This document shows positions 48,874 through 59,199 of a stretch of DNA of 64,000 nucleotides, one piece after another. The DNA is from Chryseobacterium sp. 18061 (GTDB taxonomy: Bacteria; Pseudomonadota; Gammaproteobacteria; Enterobacterales; Enterobacteriaceae), in contig CACSKA010000004.1 of the NCBI GenBank assembly GCA_902706205.1, positions 124,001-188,000 on the forward strand, given 5' to 3'. Numbering within the stretch: position 1 is the stretch's first letter; each line of letters starts with the position of its first letter. The position numbers were made by a program, and so were the translations under genes. The notes under the pieces are model-generated. The model saw only the letters and a program-made list of their open reading frames with translations. It did not search any database and was not told the origin of the DNA.

Positions 48874-48935
48874 CCTGAATTTTTAACCCGCCTGCGCCAT
48901 ACTGATATTTTTGCGGAATATTCAGGGAGCAGGCG

Positions 48936-49544
48936 ATGAAACTGATCGGCAGTTATACCAGCCCGTTTGTGCGTAAAATTTCGGTTATCCTGCTCGAAAA
49001 GGGGATAACGTTCGAGTTTATCAACGAAATGCCGTACAACGCCGAAAATGGCGTGGCGAAGTACAACCCGCTCGGCAAGGTTCCGGCGCTGGTGACCGAC
49101 AACGGCGAATGCTGGTCTGACTCCCCGATTATCGCCCAGTACATCGAGCTGCTCGATATTGCGCCCGCGATGGTGCCGCGAGATGCCAAAGCCGCGCTAC
49201 AGATGCGCCAGCTTGAATCCCTGGCCGACGGCATCATGGATGCGGGACTGGTGTCCGTGCGCGAGCAGGCGCGCCCGGCGGCCCAGCAGTCACCGGACGA
49301 GCTGCTGCGCCAGCGTGAAAAAATCACCCGCTCGCTGGATGCCCTGGAAGAATACGCTGCCAACGGCACACTAAAAGCCGATGAACTGAACTTGGCTACC
49401 ATCGCCGTGGCCTGCGCAGTGGGCTATCTCAATTTCCGCCATGTTTCGCCGGGCTGGTGCGCCACGCGCCCGCATCTGGTGAAGCTGGTGGAAGCGCTGT
49501 TCCAGCGCGACAGTTTTGCCCGCACTGAACCGCCAAAAGCGTAG
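48936..49544 (+). CDS. yibF: Glutathione S-transferase-like protein YibF
   Basis: 202 aa, same length as E. coli YibF. A thioredoxin-like N-terminal domain ([20 protein letters not shown], then [10 protein letters not shown] with the cis-Pro and [10 protein letters not shown]) is followed by a helical C-terminal domain (about 85-202). Substrates are not known. It stands alone between yibH and selA, with a REP-like hairpin after it. Confidence 0.94.
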   Translation: MKLIGSYTSPFVRKISVILLEKGITFEFINEMPYNAENGVAKYNPLGKVPALVTDNGECWSDSPIIAQYIELLDIAPAMVPRDAKAALQMRQLESLADGIMDAGLVSVREQARPAAQQSPDELLRQREKITRSLDALEEYAANGTLKADELNLATIAVACAVGYLNFRHVSPGWCATRPHLVKLVEALFQRDSFARTEPPKA

Positions 49545-49597
49545 CGCGATCAATGACGCTTATCTCGCACTAGCAGTACAATTCCCGCACGTTTATT

Positions 49598-49619
49598 CCC
49601 CTCTCCCGTCGGGAGGGGG
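49598..49619. repeat. REP-like CCCTCTCCC hairpin, copy 3
   Basis: CCCCTCTCCC (49598-49607), GTC, GGGAGGGGG (49611-49619): the same core as the two copies upstream, with one base missing in the right arm. It lies in the yibF-selA gap, ending about 20 bases before the selA start. Confidence 0.65.
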
Positions 49620-49637
49620 CATACCACAGGCTTACTC

Positions 49638-51026
49638 ATGACCACCGAAAACCCTTCGCTGTTCAGTCAAATCCCCGCCACCGATCGCCTGTTGCGCGAC
49701 CCGGCATTTTCCGAGCTTATTGATAACGCCGGGCACAGCCAGGTGGTGAATGTATTACGCCAGTTGCAGGATGAAGCCCGTGAGGCCATTCGCACTCACG
49801 GCACGCTGCCCGAATGGTGTCAGGACTGGCATCAGACTGTGGTCGCGCGGCTGAACGCCAAAGCGCAAAGCCCGCTGCGTGCGGTGTTTAACCTCACTGG
49901 CACCGTACTGCACACCAATCTGGGGCGTGCGCTTCAGGCGGAAGCTGCCGTTGCGGCGGTCACGCAGGTGATGCGTGAGCCGGTGACGCTGGAATATTCC
50001 CTCGACGGCGCCGGGCGCGGGCATCGTGATAGCGCGCTTGCGGAATTGCTCACGCGTCTCACCGGGGCGGAAGATGCCTGCATCGTCAACAACAATGCGG
50101 CGGCGGTGCTGCTGATACTGGCGGCGACGGCGAACGGTAAAGAAGTGGTGGTGTCACGCGGCGAGCTGGTGGAAATCGGCGGGGCATTTCGCATACCTGA
50201 CGTGATGCGTCAGGCGGGCTGCGAACTGCGTGAAGTGGGCACCACGAACCGTACCCACGCCCGGGATTACCGTGAAGCCATCAGCGACAACACCGGTCTG
50301 TTGATGAAGGTCCACACCAGTAACTACAGCGTGGAAGGGTTTACCAAAGCGGTCGATGAGGCTGAACTGGCCGCCATCGGTCGTGAGCACGGCATTCCAG
50401 TGGTCGCGGATTTAGGCAGCGGTTCGCTGGTGGATTTAAGCCAGTACGGTTTACCGAAAGAGCCGATGCCGCAGGCGTTGATTGCCAGCGGCGTCAGCCT
50501 GGTAAGTTTCTCTGGCGATAAACTGCTCGGGGGGCCGCAGGCCGGGATTATCGTCGGTAAACGTGAGCTGATTGCGAAGCTGCAAAAGCACCCGCTGAAA
50601 CGCGCGCTGCGGGCCGATAAAATGACTCTCGCGGCGCTCGACGCCACACTTCGCCTCTATCTCCATCCGGAAAAACTCACCCAAACGTTGCCGACGCTGC
50701 GCCTGCTGACCCGCAGTCAGGATGATATCCGCGCACAGGGCGAACGCTTGCTGGCTCCGCTTCAGGCGCATTATCCGGGATTTAATGTACGGCTTGAACC
50801 GTGTTTATCGCAGATTGGCAGTGGCTCGCTGCCGGTCGATCGCTTACCGTCACAGGCGCTGACGTTCACACCGACCGACGGGCGCGGCACTTTGCTTGAG
50901 GCGCTGGCCGAACGCTGGCGACGCCTCGGCACGCCGGTGTTAGGGCGGATTGGCGACGGGCGTTTATGGCTCGATTTACGTTGTCTTGAAGATGAATCAC
51001 GCTTTCTGGAGAGTGTGCTGAAATGA
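49638..51026 (+). CDS. selA: L-seryl-tRNA(Sec) selenium transferase
   Basis: PLP enzyme that turns Ser-tRNA(Sec) into Sec-tRNA(Sec) with selenophosphate. 462 aa (E. coli 463). The PLP Lys295 is in [13 protein letters not shown]. It forms an operon with selB, whose ATG overlaps its stop (ATGA at 51023-51026). Its presence implies the organism makes selenoproteins such as formate dehydrogenases. Confidence 0.98.
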   Translation: MTTENPSLFSQIPATDRLLRDPAFSELIDNAGHSQVVNVLRQLQDEAREAIRTHGTLPEWCQDWHQTVVARLNAKAQSPLRAVFNLTGTVLHTNLGRALQAEAAVAAVTQVMREPVTLEYSLDGAGRGHRDSALAELLTRLTGAEDACIVNNNAAAVLLILAATANGKEVVVSRGELVEIGGAFRIPDVMRQAGCELREVGTTNRTHARDYREAISDNTGLLMKVHTSNYSVEGFTKAVDEAELAAIGREHGIPVVADLGSGSLVDLSQYGLPKEPMPQALIASGVSLVSFSGDKLLGGPQAGIIVGKRELIAKLQKHPLKRALRADKMTLAALDATLRLYLHPEKLTQTLPTLRLLTRSQDDIRAQGERLLAPLQAHYPGFNVRLEPCLSQIGSGSLPVDRLPSQALTFTPTDGRGTLLEALAERWRRLGTPVLGRIGDGRLWLDLRCLEDESRFLESVLK

Positions 51027-52882
51027 TTATTGCCACCGCCGGGCACGTTGACCACGGCAAAACCACGCTGTTGCAGGCGATAACCGGCGTCAACGCCTCC
51101 CGTCTGCCGGAAGAAAAAGTGCGCGGAATGACGATTGATTTGGGCTACGCCTACTGGCCACAGCCCGACGGGCATGTGCCTGGGTTCATCGACGTACCGG
51201 GCCATGAAAAGTTTCTGGCGAATATGCTGGCGGGCGTGGGCGGCATCGATCATGCTCTGCTGGTGGTGGCCTGTGACGATGGCGTGATGGCGCAAACCCG
51301 TGAGCATCTGGCGATTTTGCAACTGACGGGCAAACCCACTTTAACCGTAGCGCTGACCAAAACCGATCGCGTGGATGCCGCGCGAATCAGTGAGGTTCGC
51401 CGTCAGGTGGTTGATGTTTTAGGTGATTACGGCTTTGATGACGTTTCCCTTTTTGAAACCGCTGCCACGCAAATGCAGGGTATCGATGCCCTGCGCACGC
51501 ATCTTTTAAAGCTTGCCGAACGCCAGCACGTTGAGCATCAGCGTTTTCGTCTGGCGATTGACCGGGCGTTCACCGTCAAAGGCGCCGGGCTGGTGGTCAC
51601 GGGTACCGCGCTTTCTGGTGAAGTGAACGTCGGCGACACGCTGTGGCTGACGGGGGCAAATACCCCAATGCGCGTGCGCGGTTTGCACGCGCAAAATCAG
51701 TCTGTCGAGCAGGCCCACGCCGGGCAGCGTATCGCGCTGAATATCAGCGGCGATGCGCAAAAAGAGCAACTCAACCGTGGCGACTGGCTGTTAGCGCAGC
51801 AGCCTCCGGTGCCATCGGAAAGGGCGATTGTCGAACTCCACAGCCTCACACCGCTGACCCAATGGCAGCCGCTGCATATTCATCATGCCGCGAGCCACAT
51901 CACCGGGCGCGTCTCACTACTGGAAAACAATCTGGCGGAACTGGTTTTCGATACACCGCTGTATCTGGCGGATAACGACCGGCTGGTGCTGCGCGATATT
52001 TCTGCCCGCGTCACGCTGGCCGGTGCGCGGGTGGTCACGCTCAATCCCCCGCGTCGCGGCAAGCGTAAACCAGACTATCTGGCCTGGCTGGCGCAGCTCG
52101 CCGCGGCGGAAAATAACGGACAGGCACTCGATATCCATTTGCAGCGCGATGCGGTAAGCCTGAGCGAATTTGGCTGGGCGCGACAGCTCAACGATGTGGG
52201 CGTGGCCGAACTGAGTTGCCAACGCGACCTGCTGACGGCGGCTGATAATCTTCTCAGCGCCAGCCTTGCGGCGCGCTGGCAGCAAAAGCTACTTGATGCG
52301 TTGGCGGTGTATCACGATCAGCACCGCGACGAGCCTGGCCCAGGGCGCGAACGTCTGCGCCGGATCGCCCTGCCATTGGAAGACGACGCGCTGGTGCTCG
52401 CGCTGCTGGAGCAAATGCGCGCCTCGGGCGTTATTCACAGCCATCACGGCTGGCTGCATCTGCCGGAACACAAAGCCGGATTCACTGACGAGCAGCGCGT
52501 GCTGTGGCAAAAAGTGGAACCGCAGTTTGGCGATGAACCGTGGTGGGTGCGCGACCTCGCGCAGCAGACGGGCGCAGATGAACAGGTTATGCGCATGACG
52601 CTGCGTCAAGCGGCGCAGCAGGGCATGATCACCGCGATTGTCAAAGACCGTTATTACCGCAACGACCGGATTGTGCAGTTCGCAGGGTTGATCCGCGAAC
52701 TGGATCAGGCGGTAGGCTCAACCTGTGCCGCCGATTTCCGCGACAGCCTCAACGTCGGGCGAAAACTCGCTATCCAAATTCTCGAGTATTTCGACCGCAT
52801 TGGCTTCACTCGCCGTCGCGGTAATGACCATCTGCTGCGTGATGCGATGCTGTTCCCGGAGCCTGAAAACAGCAATCCGTGA
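51023..52882 (+). CDS. selB: Selenocysteine-specific elongation factor SelB
   Basis: GTPase that brings Sec-tRNA(Sec) to UGA codons by binding the mRNA SECIS hairpin. 619 aa (E. coli 614). GTPase motifs: [21 protein letters not shown] and TKTD. EF-Tu-like beta-barrel domains follow to about residue 335, then four winged-helix domains (about 340-619) that bind SECIS RNA. It is translationally coupled to selA. Confidence 0.98.
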   Translation: MIIATAGHVDHGKTTLLQAITGVNASRLPEEKVRGMTIDLGYAYWPQPDGHVPGFIDVPGHEKFLANMLAGVGGIDHALLVVACDDGVMAQTREHLAILQLTGKPTLTVALTKTDRVDAARISEVRRQVVDVLGDYGFDDVSLFETAATQMQGIDALRTHLLKLAERQHVEHQRFRLAIDRAFTVKGAGLVVTGTALSGEVNVGDTLWLTGANTPMRVRGLHAQNQSVEQAHAGQRIALNISGDAQKEQLNRGDWLLAQQPPVPSERAIVELHSLTPLTQWQPLHIHHAASHITGRVSLLENNLAELVFDTPLYLADNDRLVLRDISARVTLAGARVVTLNPPRRGKRKPDYLAWLAQLAAAENNGQALDIHLQRDAVSLSEFGWARQLNDVGVAELSCQRDLLTAADNLLSASLAARWQQKLLDALAVYHDQHRDEPGPGRERLRRIALPLEDDALVLALLEQMRASGVIHSHHGWLHLPEHKAGFTDEQRVLWQKVEPQFGDEPWWVRDLAQQTGADEQVMRMTLRQAAQQGMITAIVKDRYYRNDRIVQFAGLIRELDQAVGSTCAADFRDSLNVGRKLAIQILEYFDRIGFTRRRGNDHLLRDAMLFPEPENSNP

Positions 52883-52903
52883 CCGCGCTCGTAAAGCGTT
52901 AAA

Positions 52904-52928
52904 CGGCTGGCGAAGAAATCGCCAGCCG
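52904..52928 (+). repeat. Hairpin between selB and aldB
   Basis: CGGCTGGCGA (52904-52913), AGAAA, TCGCCAGCCG (52919-52928): a perfect 10-bp stem without a following T-run, in the 86-base gap between selB and aldB. Possibly a weak or factor-dependent terminator or a mRNA 3'-end stabiliser. Confidence 0.65.
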
Positions 52929-52968
52929 CGTCTACCCTTACAGGACACCTCACTGCAAGGAGACGGTA

Positions 52969-54507
52969 ATGACCAACAATCCTCCCTCCACGGGTATCCA
53001 GCCCGGCGTATATGGTTTTCCCCTCAAGCTCAAAGCGCGTTACGACAACTTTATCGGCGGCAACTGGGTCGCGCCGGCGGAGGGTGAATATTACAAAAAC
53101 CTGACGCCGGTCACAGGGCAGTTGCTATGTGAAGTGGCGTCATCCGGGCCGCGAGACATCGATCTGGCGCTGGATGCGGCGCACAAAATTAAAGACAAAT
53201 GGGGGCAAACTTCGGTTCAGGATCGGGCCGCCATTCTGCTCAAAATTGCCGACCGCATGGAACAAAATATTGAACTCTTAGCGACGGCGGAAACCTGGGA
53301 TAACGGCAAACCTATCCGCGAAACTACCGCCGCCGACGTACCGCTGGCGATTGACCATTTCCGCTATTTCGCGTCGTGTATTCGTGCGCAGGAAGGTGGG
53401 ATTAGCGAAGTCGACAGCGACACCGTGGCCTATCATTTCCACGAACCGCTGGGCGTGGTTGGGCAAATTATTCCGTGGAACTTCCCGCTGCTGATGGCGA
53501 GCTGGAAAATGGCGCCAGCGCTGGCCGCCGGAAACTGTGTGATCCTCAAACCTGCACGCCTGACACCGCTGTCGGTATTAATGCTAATGGAAATCATCGG
53601 CGATCTGTTGCCGCCGGGTGTGGTGAACGTGGTTAACGGCGCGGGCGGTGAAATCGGCGAATATCTGGCGACCTCAAAACGTATCAACAAAGTGGCCTTT
53701 ACCGGCTCGACGGAAGTCGGCCAGCAAATCATGCAGTACGCCACCCAGAACATCATCCCGGTGACGCTGGAACTCGGCGGCAAATCACCGAACATCTTCT
53801 TTGCCGACGTGATGGACGAAGAGGACGCCTTCTTTGAGAAAGCGCTGGAAGGGCTGGCGCTATTTGCTTTCAACCAGGGCGAAGTCTGTACCTGCCCGAG
53901 CCGCGCATTGGTGCATGAATCCATCTACGACCGCTTCATGGAACGGGCCATTCGCCGGGTGGAAAGCATCCGCAGCGGTAACCCGCTCGACAGCGTGACG
54001 CAAATGGGCGCGCAGGTTTCCAGCGGACAGATGGACACCATCCTCAACTACATCGACATCGGTAAGAAAGAAGGCGCGGACGTGCTGACCGGCGGGAGAC
54101 GCAAAATGTTCGAGGGTGACCTGAAAGAGGGCTACTACCTCGAGCCGACGATCCTGTTTGGCAAAAACAACATGCGGGTGTTTCAGGAGGAAATCTTCGG
54201 CCCGGTGTTATCCGTGACGACGTTCAAAACCATGGAGGAGGCGCTGGCGATTGCCAATGATACCCAATACGGGCTGGGCGCGGGCGTCTGGAGCCGCAAC
54301 GGTAATCTGGCGTACAAAATGGGGCGCGGCATTCAGGCGGGGCGCGTGTGGACCAACTGCTATCACGCCTATCCGGCCCACGCCGCGTTTGGCGGCTACA
54401 AGCAGTCAGGAATTGGCCGTGAAACGCACAAAATGATGCTCGAACATTATCAGCAAACCAAGTGTCTGCTGGTGAGTTACTCCGATAAACCGTTAGGGTT
54501 GTTTTAG
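52969..54507 (+). CDS. aldB: Aldehyde dehydrogenase B
   Basis: NADP-dependent oxidation of acetaldehyde and other aldehydes. 512 aa as in E. coli. The catalytic Cys is near residue 307 ([12 protein letters not shown]) and the general base Glu268 is in [11 protein letters not shown]. The NAD(P)-site segment is [10 protein letters not shown]. The ribosome site is AAGGAG. The adjacent alcohol dehydrogenase gene of the E. coli neighbourhood (yiaY) is not present; an efflux operon follows on the other strand. Confidence 0.97.
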   Translation: MTNNPPSTGIQPGVYGFPLKLKARYDNFIGGNWVAPAEGEYYKNLTPVTGQLLCEVASSGPRDIDLALDAAHKIKDKWGQTSVQDRAAILLKIADRMEQNIELLATAETWDNGKPIRETTAADVPLAIDHFRYFASCIRAQEGGISEVDSDTVAYHFHEPLGVVGQIIPWNFPLLMASWKMAPALAAGNCVILKPARLTPLSVLMLMEIIGDLLPPGVVNVVNGAGGEIGEYLATSKRINKVAFTGSTEVGQQIMQYATQNIIPVTLELGGKSPNIFFADVMDEEDAFFEKALEGLALFAFNQGEVCTCPSRALVHESIYDRFMERAIRRVESIRSGNPLDSVTQMGAQVSSGQMDTILNYIDIGKKEGADVLTGGRRKMFEGDLKEGYYLEPTILFGKNNMRVFQEEIFGPVLSVTTFKTMEEALAIANDTQYGLGAGVWSRNGNLAYKMGRGIQAGRVWTNCYHAYPAHAAFGGYKQSGIGRETHKMMLEHYQQTKCLLVSYSDKPLGLF

Positions 54508-54513
54508 CCGATA

Positions 54514-54585
54514 GTGCCCGGCGGCACTGCGTTTGTACGGGCCTACAAATAACTCGTAGGCCCAAAAAGCGTAGCGCCATCGGGC
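54514..54585. repeat. REP pair (BIME-like) between aldB and the efflux operon
   Basis: AGTGCCCGGCGGCACTGCG...CGGGCCTAC and GTAGGCCC...GCGTAGCGCCATCGGGC are two REP-type units in inverse orientation around a short AT spacer. They fill the gap between the convergent aldB and MFS genes, the usual place for such elements in enterobacteria. Confidence 0.75.
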
Positions 54586-54588
54586 GTT

Positions 54589-56127
54589 TTAGTGCCCTGC
54601 GGCCGGGGCACTCGGTGCGCCGGATTTCACAAACGGTGGGCGGGTGAACCAGATAATCACGATCAACCCCATAAAGCCCCAGCCGAGGAGCCAGAAGTAA
54701 TCAATCGTCGACATCATGTACGCTTGCTGTTCGATGGTTTTGTCGATCAGCGCGAAATGCTGTTGCGTCGGGCCGCCCATCTTCTGCACGTAATCCACCG
54801 CAGCCGGATTGTATTGCGACACACTTTCCGTCAGGTTGGCGTGATGGAAGATTTCACGACGTTGCCAGATCCAGGTGGTCAGCGACGAGGCAAACGAGCC
54901 GCCCAACACGCGGAAGAATGTCGCCAGGCCGGAACCTTCCGCCACTTCATTACCATTCAGATTCGACAGCACGATGGTCGTCAGTGGCATAAAGAAGAAT
55001 GCCACCCCAATCCCCATAAACATCTGCACGCCCGCAATGGTACGGAAATCCACATCGGTACTGAACTGCGCACGCATCAGGCATGACGCCCCCATCGTCA
55101 GGAACGACAACGAACACAGAATTCGCAGGTCCACGCGAGTGGCGTAGCGCCCGATAATCGGCGTCATCAGCAGCGGTAAAAAGCCCATCGGTGCGGCGGC
55201 AAGCCCGGCCCAGATGGCGGTATAGCCCATCTGCGTTTGCAGCCACTGCGGTAAAATGATGTTAATGGCGAAGAACGCGGCATAGCCGAGCATTAACGAC
55301 AGGGTACCTATCGCGAAATTGCGGTCCTTAAACAGACGCAAATTCACAATCGGGTGCTTATCATCGAGCTCCCACATCACAAAGGAAATCAGGCTGATGG
55401 CGGAGACAATGGACATCACAATAATCGGCGTCGATGAGAACCAGTCCTCGTCGTTACCTTTATCGAGCACCACCTGCAACAGGCCCACGCCAAGTACCAG
55501 CAGCATGATCCCGATGTAGTCGATAGGCGACGACTGCGTTGTTTCTGCACGCCCGCGAAGCTGCGTCCAGACCACAATTGAGGCGAAAATCCCGATCGGC
55601 ACGTTGATATAAAAAATCCACGGCCAGGAGTAGTTATCGGTTATCCAGCCGCCGGTAATCGGCCCGACAATCGGCGCAACCACGGTCACCATCGACAGCA
55701 GTGCCAGCGCCATACTTCGCTTCATCGGCGGAAAGATAACCAGTAACAGCGTCTGACACATCGGGAACATCGGCCCGGCGCAAAAGCCCTGCAATGCGCG
55801 GAAGATAATCAGCTCCGTCATGCTGTGGGCGAAGCCGCACAGGAACGAGGTCAGGGTGAAAAACACCACTGAAGCGATGAACAGCCGAAGCTGACCAAAA
55901 CGCCGGGTAAACCAGCCGGTAAGCGGCAGGGCAATGGCGTTACACACCGCAAAGGAAGTGATAACCCATGTGCCCTGATCGGCGCTCACCCCGAGGTTGC
56001 CGGAAATCGTCGGCAGGGCCACGTTGGCGATGGTGGAATCCAGCACCTGCATAAACGTCGCCAGGGACAACGCCAGCGTCGCCAGGATCAAGCTCGGTGG
56101 CGTGTAGGCGGCCTTAGGTTCTGACAT
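54589..56127 (-). CDS. DHA2 family drug efflux permease (EmrB-like)
   Basis: 512-aa inner-membrane MFS protein with 14 predicted membrane segments, as in EmrB/QacA. Motif A-type GWFTRRFGQLRLF and the antiporter motif C-like GPITGGWI are visible, and MQVLDSTIANVALP near the start is the usual DHA2 signature. It should work with the HlyD-type protein encoded just upstream and an outer-membrane channel such as TolC. Substrates cannot be told from sequence. Last gene of marR-hlyD-mfs. Confidence 0.92.
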   Translation of the reverse strand: MSEPKAAYTPPSLILATLALSLATFMQVLDSTIANVALPTISGNLGVSADQGTWVITSFAVCNAIALPLTGWFTRRFGQLRLFIASVVFFTLTSFLCGFAHSMTELIIFRALQGFCAGPMFPMCQTLLLVIFPPMKRSMALALLSMVTVVAPIVGPITGGWITDNYSWPWIFYINVPIGIFASIVVWTQLRGRAETTQSSPIDYIGIMLLVLGVGLLQVVLDKGNDEDWFSSTPIIVMSIVSAISLISFVMWELDDKHPIVNLRLFKDRNFAIGTLSLMLGYAAFFAINIILPQWLQTQMGYTAIWAGLAAAPMGFLPLLMTPIIGRYATRVDLRILCSLSFLTMGASCLMRAQFSTDVDFRTIAGVQMFMGIGVAFFFMPLTTIVLSNLNGNEVAEGSGLATFFRVLGGSFASSLTTWIWQRREIFHHANLTESVSQYNPAAVDYVQKMGGPTQQHFALIDKTIEQQAYMMSTIDYFWLLGWGFMGLIVIIWFTRPPFVKSGAPSAPAAGH

Positions 56128-56137
56128 AGCTTCTCTC

Positions 56138-57316
56138 TTAGCGCTGCGCGGAGGCTACGGCGCTGCTGTTGTCATGCAGAATTTTGGCGACCAGTTTGTC
56201 GGCGGCTTCCATCGGCGTGTTGTACACATCGGTGGTAAAACGCGGCTCGCTGACGGTTTTTTGCGGCAGCAGATGGCCGTCGAGGTCACGAATATCGACC
56301 TGTACGTTCATCGACAGCCCAATACGCAGCGGATGCTTTTGCATGTCATGTTCGTCGAGCGCAATGCGCACCGGCAGACGTTGCACAATCTTGATCCAGT
56401 TACCGCTGGCGTTCTGTGCCGGCAGTAATGAGAAGGCGCTGCCGGTACCAATCCCCAGGCTTTCGATAGTGCCGTGATACTGCACATCATCGCCGTACAG
56501 GTCGGCATTCAGCGTCACTTTCTGGCCAAGGCGCATATCCTGCATTTGGCTCTCTTTAAAGTTGGCATCGACCCACACCTCTTTCAGCGGAACGATCGAC
56601 AGCAGCGTGGTGCCAGACGTCACTCGCATCCCGAGCTGAACGGCGCGTTTCGCCACATAGCCACTGACTGGGGCCACAATGGTGCTGCGCGAGTTGTCCA
56701 GATAACGCTGACGCAGGATCGCTGCGGCGGTTTTAATTTCCGGGTGGCTGTCGATAACGGTGTCATCGACCATTGCCTGATTGGTTTTCAACGCCTGCTG
56801 AGCAGCGGTTAAGTCGCTCTGCGCGCTGGTGACCGCATCGCGATAGTGCGACAACTCTTCTGCGGCAATCGCGCCTGTGGCGAAGATTTTCTGTCGACGG
56901 TTGTAGTCATTTTGCGCGGTTTGCAGCGCAACTTTTTTGGCCGCCACCTGCGCGCGATAGTTATCGGCAGTGCTGTACAAGCCGCGAACCTGACGCACGG
57001 TGCTGGCGAGGTCGGCTTCCGCCTGCTGCAACGCAATTTCAGTATCGCTCGGATCAAGCAGGACTAACGGCTGGCCTTTCTGCACAAAATCGCCTTCATC
57101 GACCGTCACCTGAGTTACTGTCCCGGCAATCTGCGGGGTCAGCGTGACCTGGTTGCCGTTGACGTAGGCGTCATCGGTTGATTCATAAAAACGGGCATAC
57201 AGCAGATACCACGCCAGGCAGCCTGCGGCGGCCAGGATGAGGATCAGCAATAAAATGGCGAAATTACGTTTGCGTTTGCTGGGACGTTGGGTCGTGTCCG
57301 GAGCGGTGTTTTCCAT
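56138..57316 (-). CDS. EmrA-like membrane fusion protein
   Basis: 392 aa with one N-terminal membrane segment (about 18-40), lipoyl/barrel-sandwich halves (TPQIAGTVTQVTVDEGDFV and IVAPVSGYVAKRAVQLGM) and a coiled-coil hairpin between (about 85-200). This is the periplasmic adaptor that links the EmrB-like pump to an outer-membrane channel. It starts 25 bases after the MarR gene and ends 10 bases before the pump gene. Confidence 0.93.
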   Translation of the reverse strand: MENTAPDTTQRPSKRKRNFAILLLILILAAAGCLAWYLLYARFYESTDDAYVNGNQVTLTPQIAGTVTQVTVDEGDFVQKGQPLVLLDPSDTEIALQQAEADLASTVRQVRGLYSTADNYRAQVAAKKVALQTAQNDYNRRQKIFATGAIAAEELSHYRDAVTSAQSDLTAAQQALKTNQAMVDDTVIDSHPEIKTAAAILRQRYLDNSRSTIVAPVSGYVAKRAVQLGMRVTSGTTLLSIVPLKEVWVDANFKESQMQDMRLGQKVTLNADLYGDDVQYHGTIESLGIGTGSAFSLLPAQNASGNWIKIVQRLPVRIALDEHDMQKHPLRIGLSMNVQVDIRDLDGHLLPQKTVSEPRFTTDVYNTPMEAADKLVAKILHDNSSAVASAQR

Positions 57317-57341
57317 AGTGATAAAGGCCTTGGGCTTGTGC

Positions 57342-57797
57342 TTAGCGATGGGGAGCCGTGAATTCGTCCGGCAGCATTTTGATAAGAATGTCTTTCAGCT
57401 GTTGGGATTCATCGGGTGTCAGACGGGCCGTTAAATCAGCCAGGATGGTGTTAAGTGCTTCATTCTGAAATGTTTCGCAGAGGTTTTGGCCTTTCTCCGT
57501 CAGGGCCAGGATCACCTGGCGTTTGTCTTGCGGATTAGGGTGGCGTTCTATCAGGTCGCTCTTGACCATCCTTTCCACCATGCGGCTCATAGCGCCGGTA
57601 TCCATCTGCAAGCTTTTGCAGATTTCCGCCGGGCGGGTGTTCCCTTTGAAGATATTAATCAGCACCTTAAATTGCGGTGCGGTTACCCCGGCACCGGAAA
57701 AATAGTGACTGATAAGTTGGTCTTTGAACTGATTTGCCAGATGAAAAAGCAAACCCAGATGCAGGTTTTTTTCGGTGATCGCCGTTGCGGATGTCAT
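57342..57797 (-). CDS. MarR family regulator of the efflux operon
   Basis: 151 aa from ATG 57797 (MTSATAITEKNLHLGLLFHL); the frame to 57854 runs through the operator region. The winged helix is at about 55-115 (TRPAEICKSLQMDTGAMSRM, then HPNPQDKRQVILALTEKG with the wing Asp-Lys-Arg). MarR proteins usually repress their own operon and release it on binding phenolic or other ligands. First gene of the efflux operon. A palindrome just upstream of the start is a likely operator. Confidence 0.93.
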   Translation of the reverse strand: MTSATAITEKNLHLGLLFHLANQFKDQLISHYFSGAGVTAPQFKVLINIFKGNTRPAEICKSLQMDTGAMSRMVERMVKSDLIERHPNPQDKRQVILALTEKGQNLCETFQNEALNTILADLTARLTPDESQQLKDILIKMLPDEFTAPHR

Positions 57798-57805
57798 GAT
57801 AGCTG

Positions 57806-57840
57806 CCTGGTCAGTAATTAAATTAATGATTACTGCCAGG
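57806..57840. promoter_or_regulatory. Candidate MarR operator
   Basis: CAGTAAT (57812-57818) and ATTACTG (57829-57835) are perfect inverted arms around an AT-rich centre, with CCTGG/CCAGG further out (57806-57810, 57836-57840). It lies 9 to 43 bases upstream of the marR start codon, where an autorepressor would act. Confidence 0.7.
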
Positions 57841-58122
57841 TCAACTATTGTCAATAAACGTCAGTGTAAAGCACACGGATTGACAAATTGGACGGGACTT
57901 GCGCGCCGGTCTGCAAAAATCCTGTCGATTACAGGGAGTATGAATTTTCTTGCGGCGAGTCTTTCTTAATCGCGATTCGACGGCAGCGCTGCGCATAAAT
58001 ATCACGCTGCCGCGCCGTCTGCTGGTCAAGATTGATGGATTTATACGTGAACATCCATGTTTTAGTAACTGAAGTGCTTTTCTCGCAGAAGCAGCACGGC
58101 GTGTGCTGCTGGGTTTACAGTA
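57841..58122. other. Intergenic region between marR and the nuclease gene
   Basis: No gene is seen. It holds an imperfect GC-rich palindrome (GACGGCAGCG...CGCTGCCGCGCCGTC, about 57979-58020) and a hairpin AGCAGCAC...GTGCTGCT (about 58093-58112) just past the nuclease stop. The hairpin may end that gene, but no T-run follows it. Confidence 0.5.
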
Positions 58123-59199
58123 TTATAAATACAGTGCAGCCGTAGCTTTGAGAATATCGGCCCAGGAATAGATATCATCCACGGTTTCAATTGGGTGGCG
58201 AGTTTCATTTTTTTCTATATCAAACAAACCGATATATTTTTGTGAGCGGTTGAAATGTAACCGGCAAAGCGGTCTACGGTTATTGTCATCAACCAGTACG
58301 CCAAAATAGCTTTTGGTATCTCGGTGAGTGATTCTTTGTGCCTCAATCACTGTGCGGGTTATCGCTCTGACAATGTGATAACCCTCAATTTCTTCTTGTG
58401 TAGTTAAAATATCATTCTCATCACGTGATACATCAGACTCTGTTTCTGTATTTTCTGCTTCAATTTCCGCTTTGGCCGGAGTGACACCGGTCATGGCTGA
58501 TTTTAAGCGCTCATTGACCTGGTCGTTGATGTACTGGATTGCTGCCTTTTTGGTCAGGTTTGAAAATGACTCGCGGACTTTTTGCGTCAATATGCCGTCA
58601 TACACTCGGGAAGCGAAGAATTTAACAAAGTCATCTTCAGGATTATTGAGTTGTGTATGAAGGATTCTTTTTATTTGACTGACATACTTTAACTCTCCGG
58701 CAGCATTAATAATCGACTCAAGGTCGAATGATACTTTAGTAAGTTTTATTAATTCCGGCACAAGATTGTCATCTATGTCCAGCAGGTCAATCTCGAGGAA
58801 AGGTTTTTCATCCATTTTATTCGGAGCATCGAGATCGGTAAAAAATTTATAAACCTGACCGTTGGTTAGAATCGAAATGCGTGCATTAGTTACGTGGAAG
58901 TACCGGAAAAGCTGTGAGGCATGATTTAGGGTTAAAGGCTCGCCGATCTTTTTACATTCAATAAGGATTTGAACGTCATTATTTCTATGAATGGCGTAGT
59001 CAATCTTCTCGCCTTTTTTCGTCCCTACGTCACAAACAAACTCTGGCGTCACTTCCGTTGGATCGAAGACATCGTACCCCAGCACATTATGTATAAATGG
59101 CATAACGAAGGCGTTCTTAGTCGCTTCTTCAGTAACAATGGCATCCAGTTGCTGTTTAATCTTGGCTGATAGGGCGTATAATTTTTCATTAAATTCCAT
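58123..59199 (-). CDS. Lone HsdR-N-type (PD-(D/E)xK) nuclease-like protein
   Basis: 358 aa. The first 150 residues look like the type I restriction enzyme R-subunit N-terminal domain (HSDR_N_2): FVMPFIHNVLGYDVFDPTEV, then GEKIDYAIHRNNDVQILIECKK, which gives the Asp and Glu-x-Lys of a PD-(D/E)xK nuclease site. There is no helicase part, and no hsdM or hsdS gene nearby. The rest is helical, with a charged linker (about 235-265) and a small C-terminal domain (GYHIVRAITRTVIEAQRITH, DTKSYFGVLVDDNNRRPLCRL). Flanks are AT-rich. Such lone proteins are common in bacteria; their role is unknown, and a defence role is possible. Confidence 0.8.
   Translation of the reverse strand: MEFNEKLYALSAKIKQQLDAIVTEEATKNAFVMPFIHNVLGYDVFDPTEVTPEFVCDVGTKKGEKIDYAIHRNNDVQILIECKKIGEPLTLNHASQLFRYFHVTNARISILTNGQVYKFFTDLDAPNKMDEKPFLEIDLLDIDDNLVPELIKLTKVSFDLESIINAAGELKYVSQIKRILHTQLNNPEDDFVKFFASRVYDGILTQKVRESFSNLTKKAAIQYINDQVNERLKSAMTGVTPAKAEIEAENTETESDVSRDENDILTTQEEIEGYHIVRAITRTVIEAQRITHRDTKSYFGVLVDDNNRRPLCRLHFNRSQKYIGLFDIEKNETRHPIETVDDIYSWADILKATAALYL

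Noticed and set aside
58123..59199. Complete type I restriction-modification system
   Set aside because: Only the R-subunit N-terminal type domain is present; no hsdM, hsdS or helicase segment is found within the flanking sequence.
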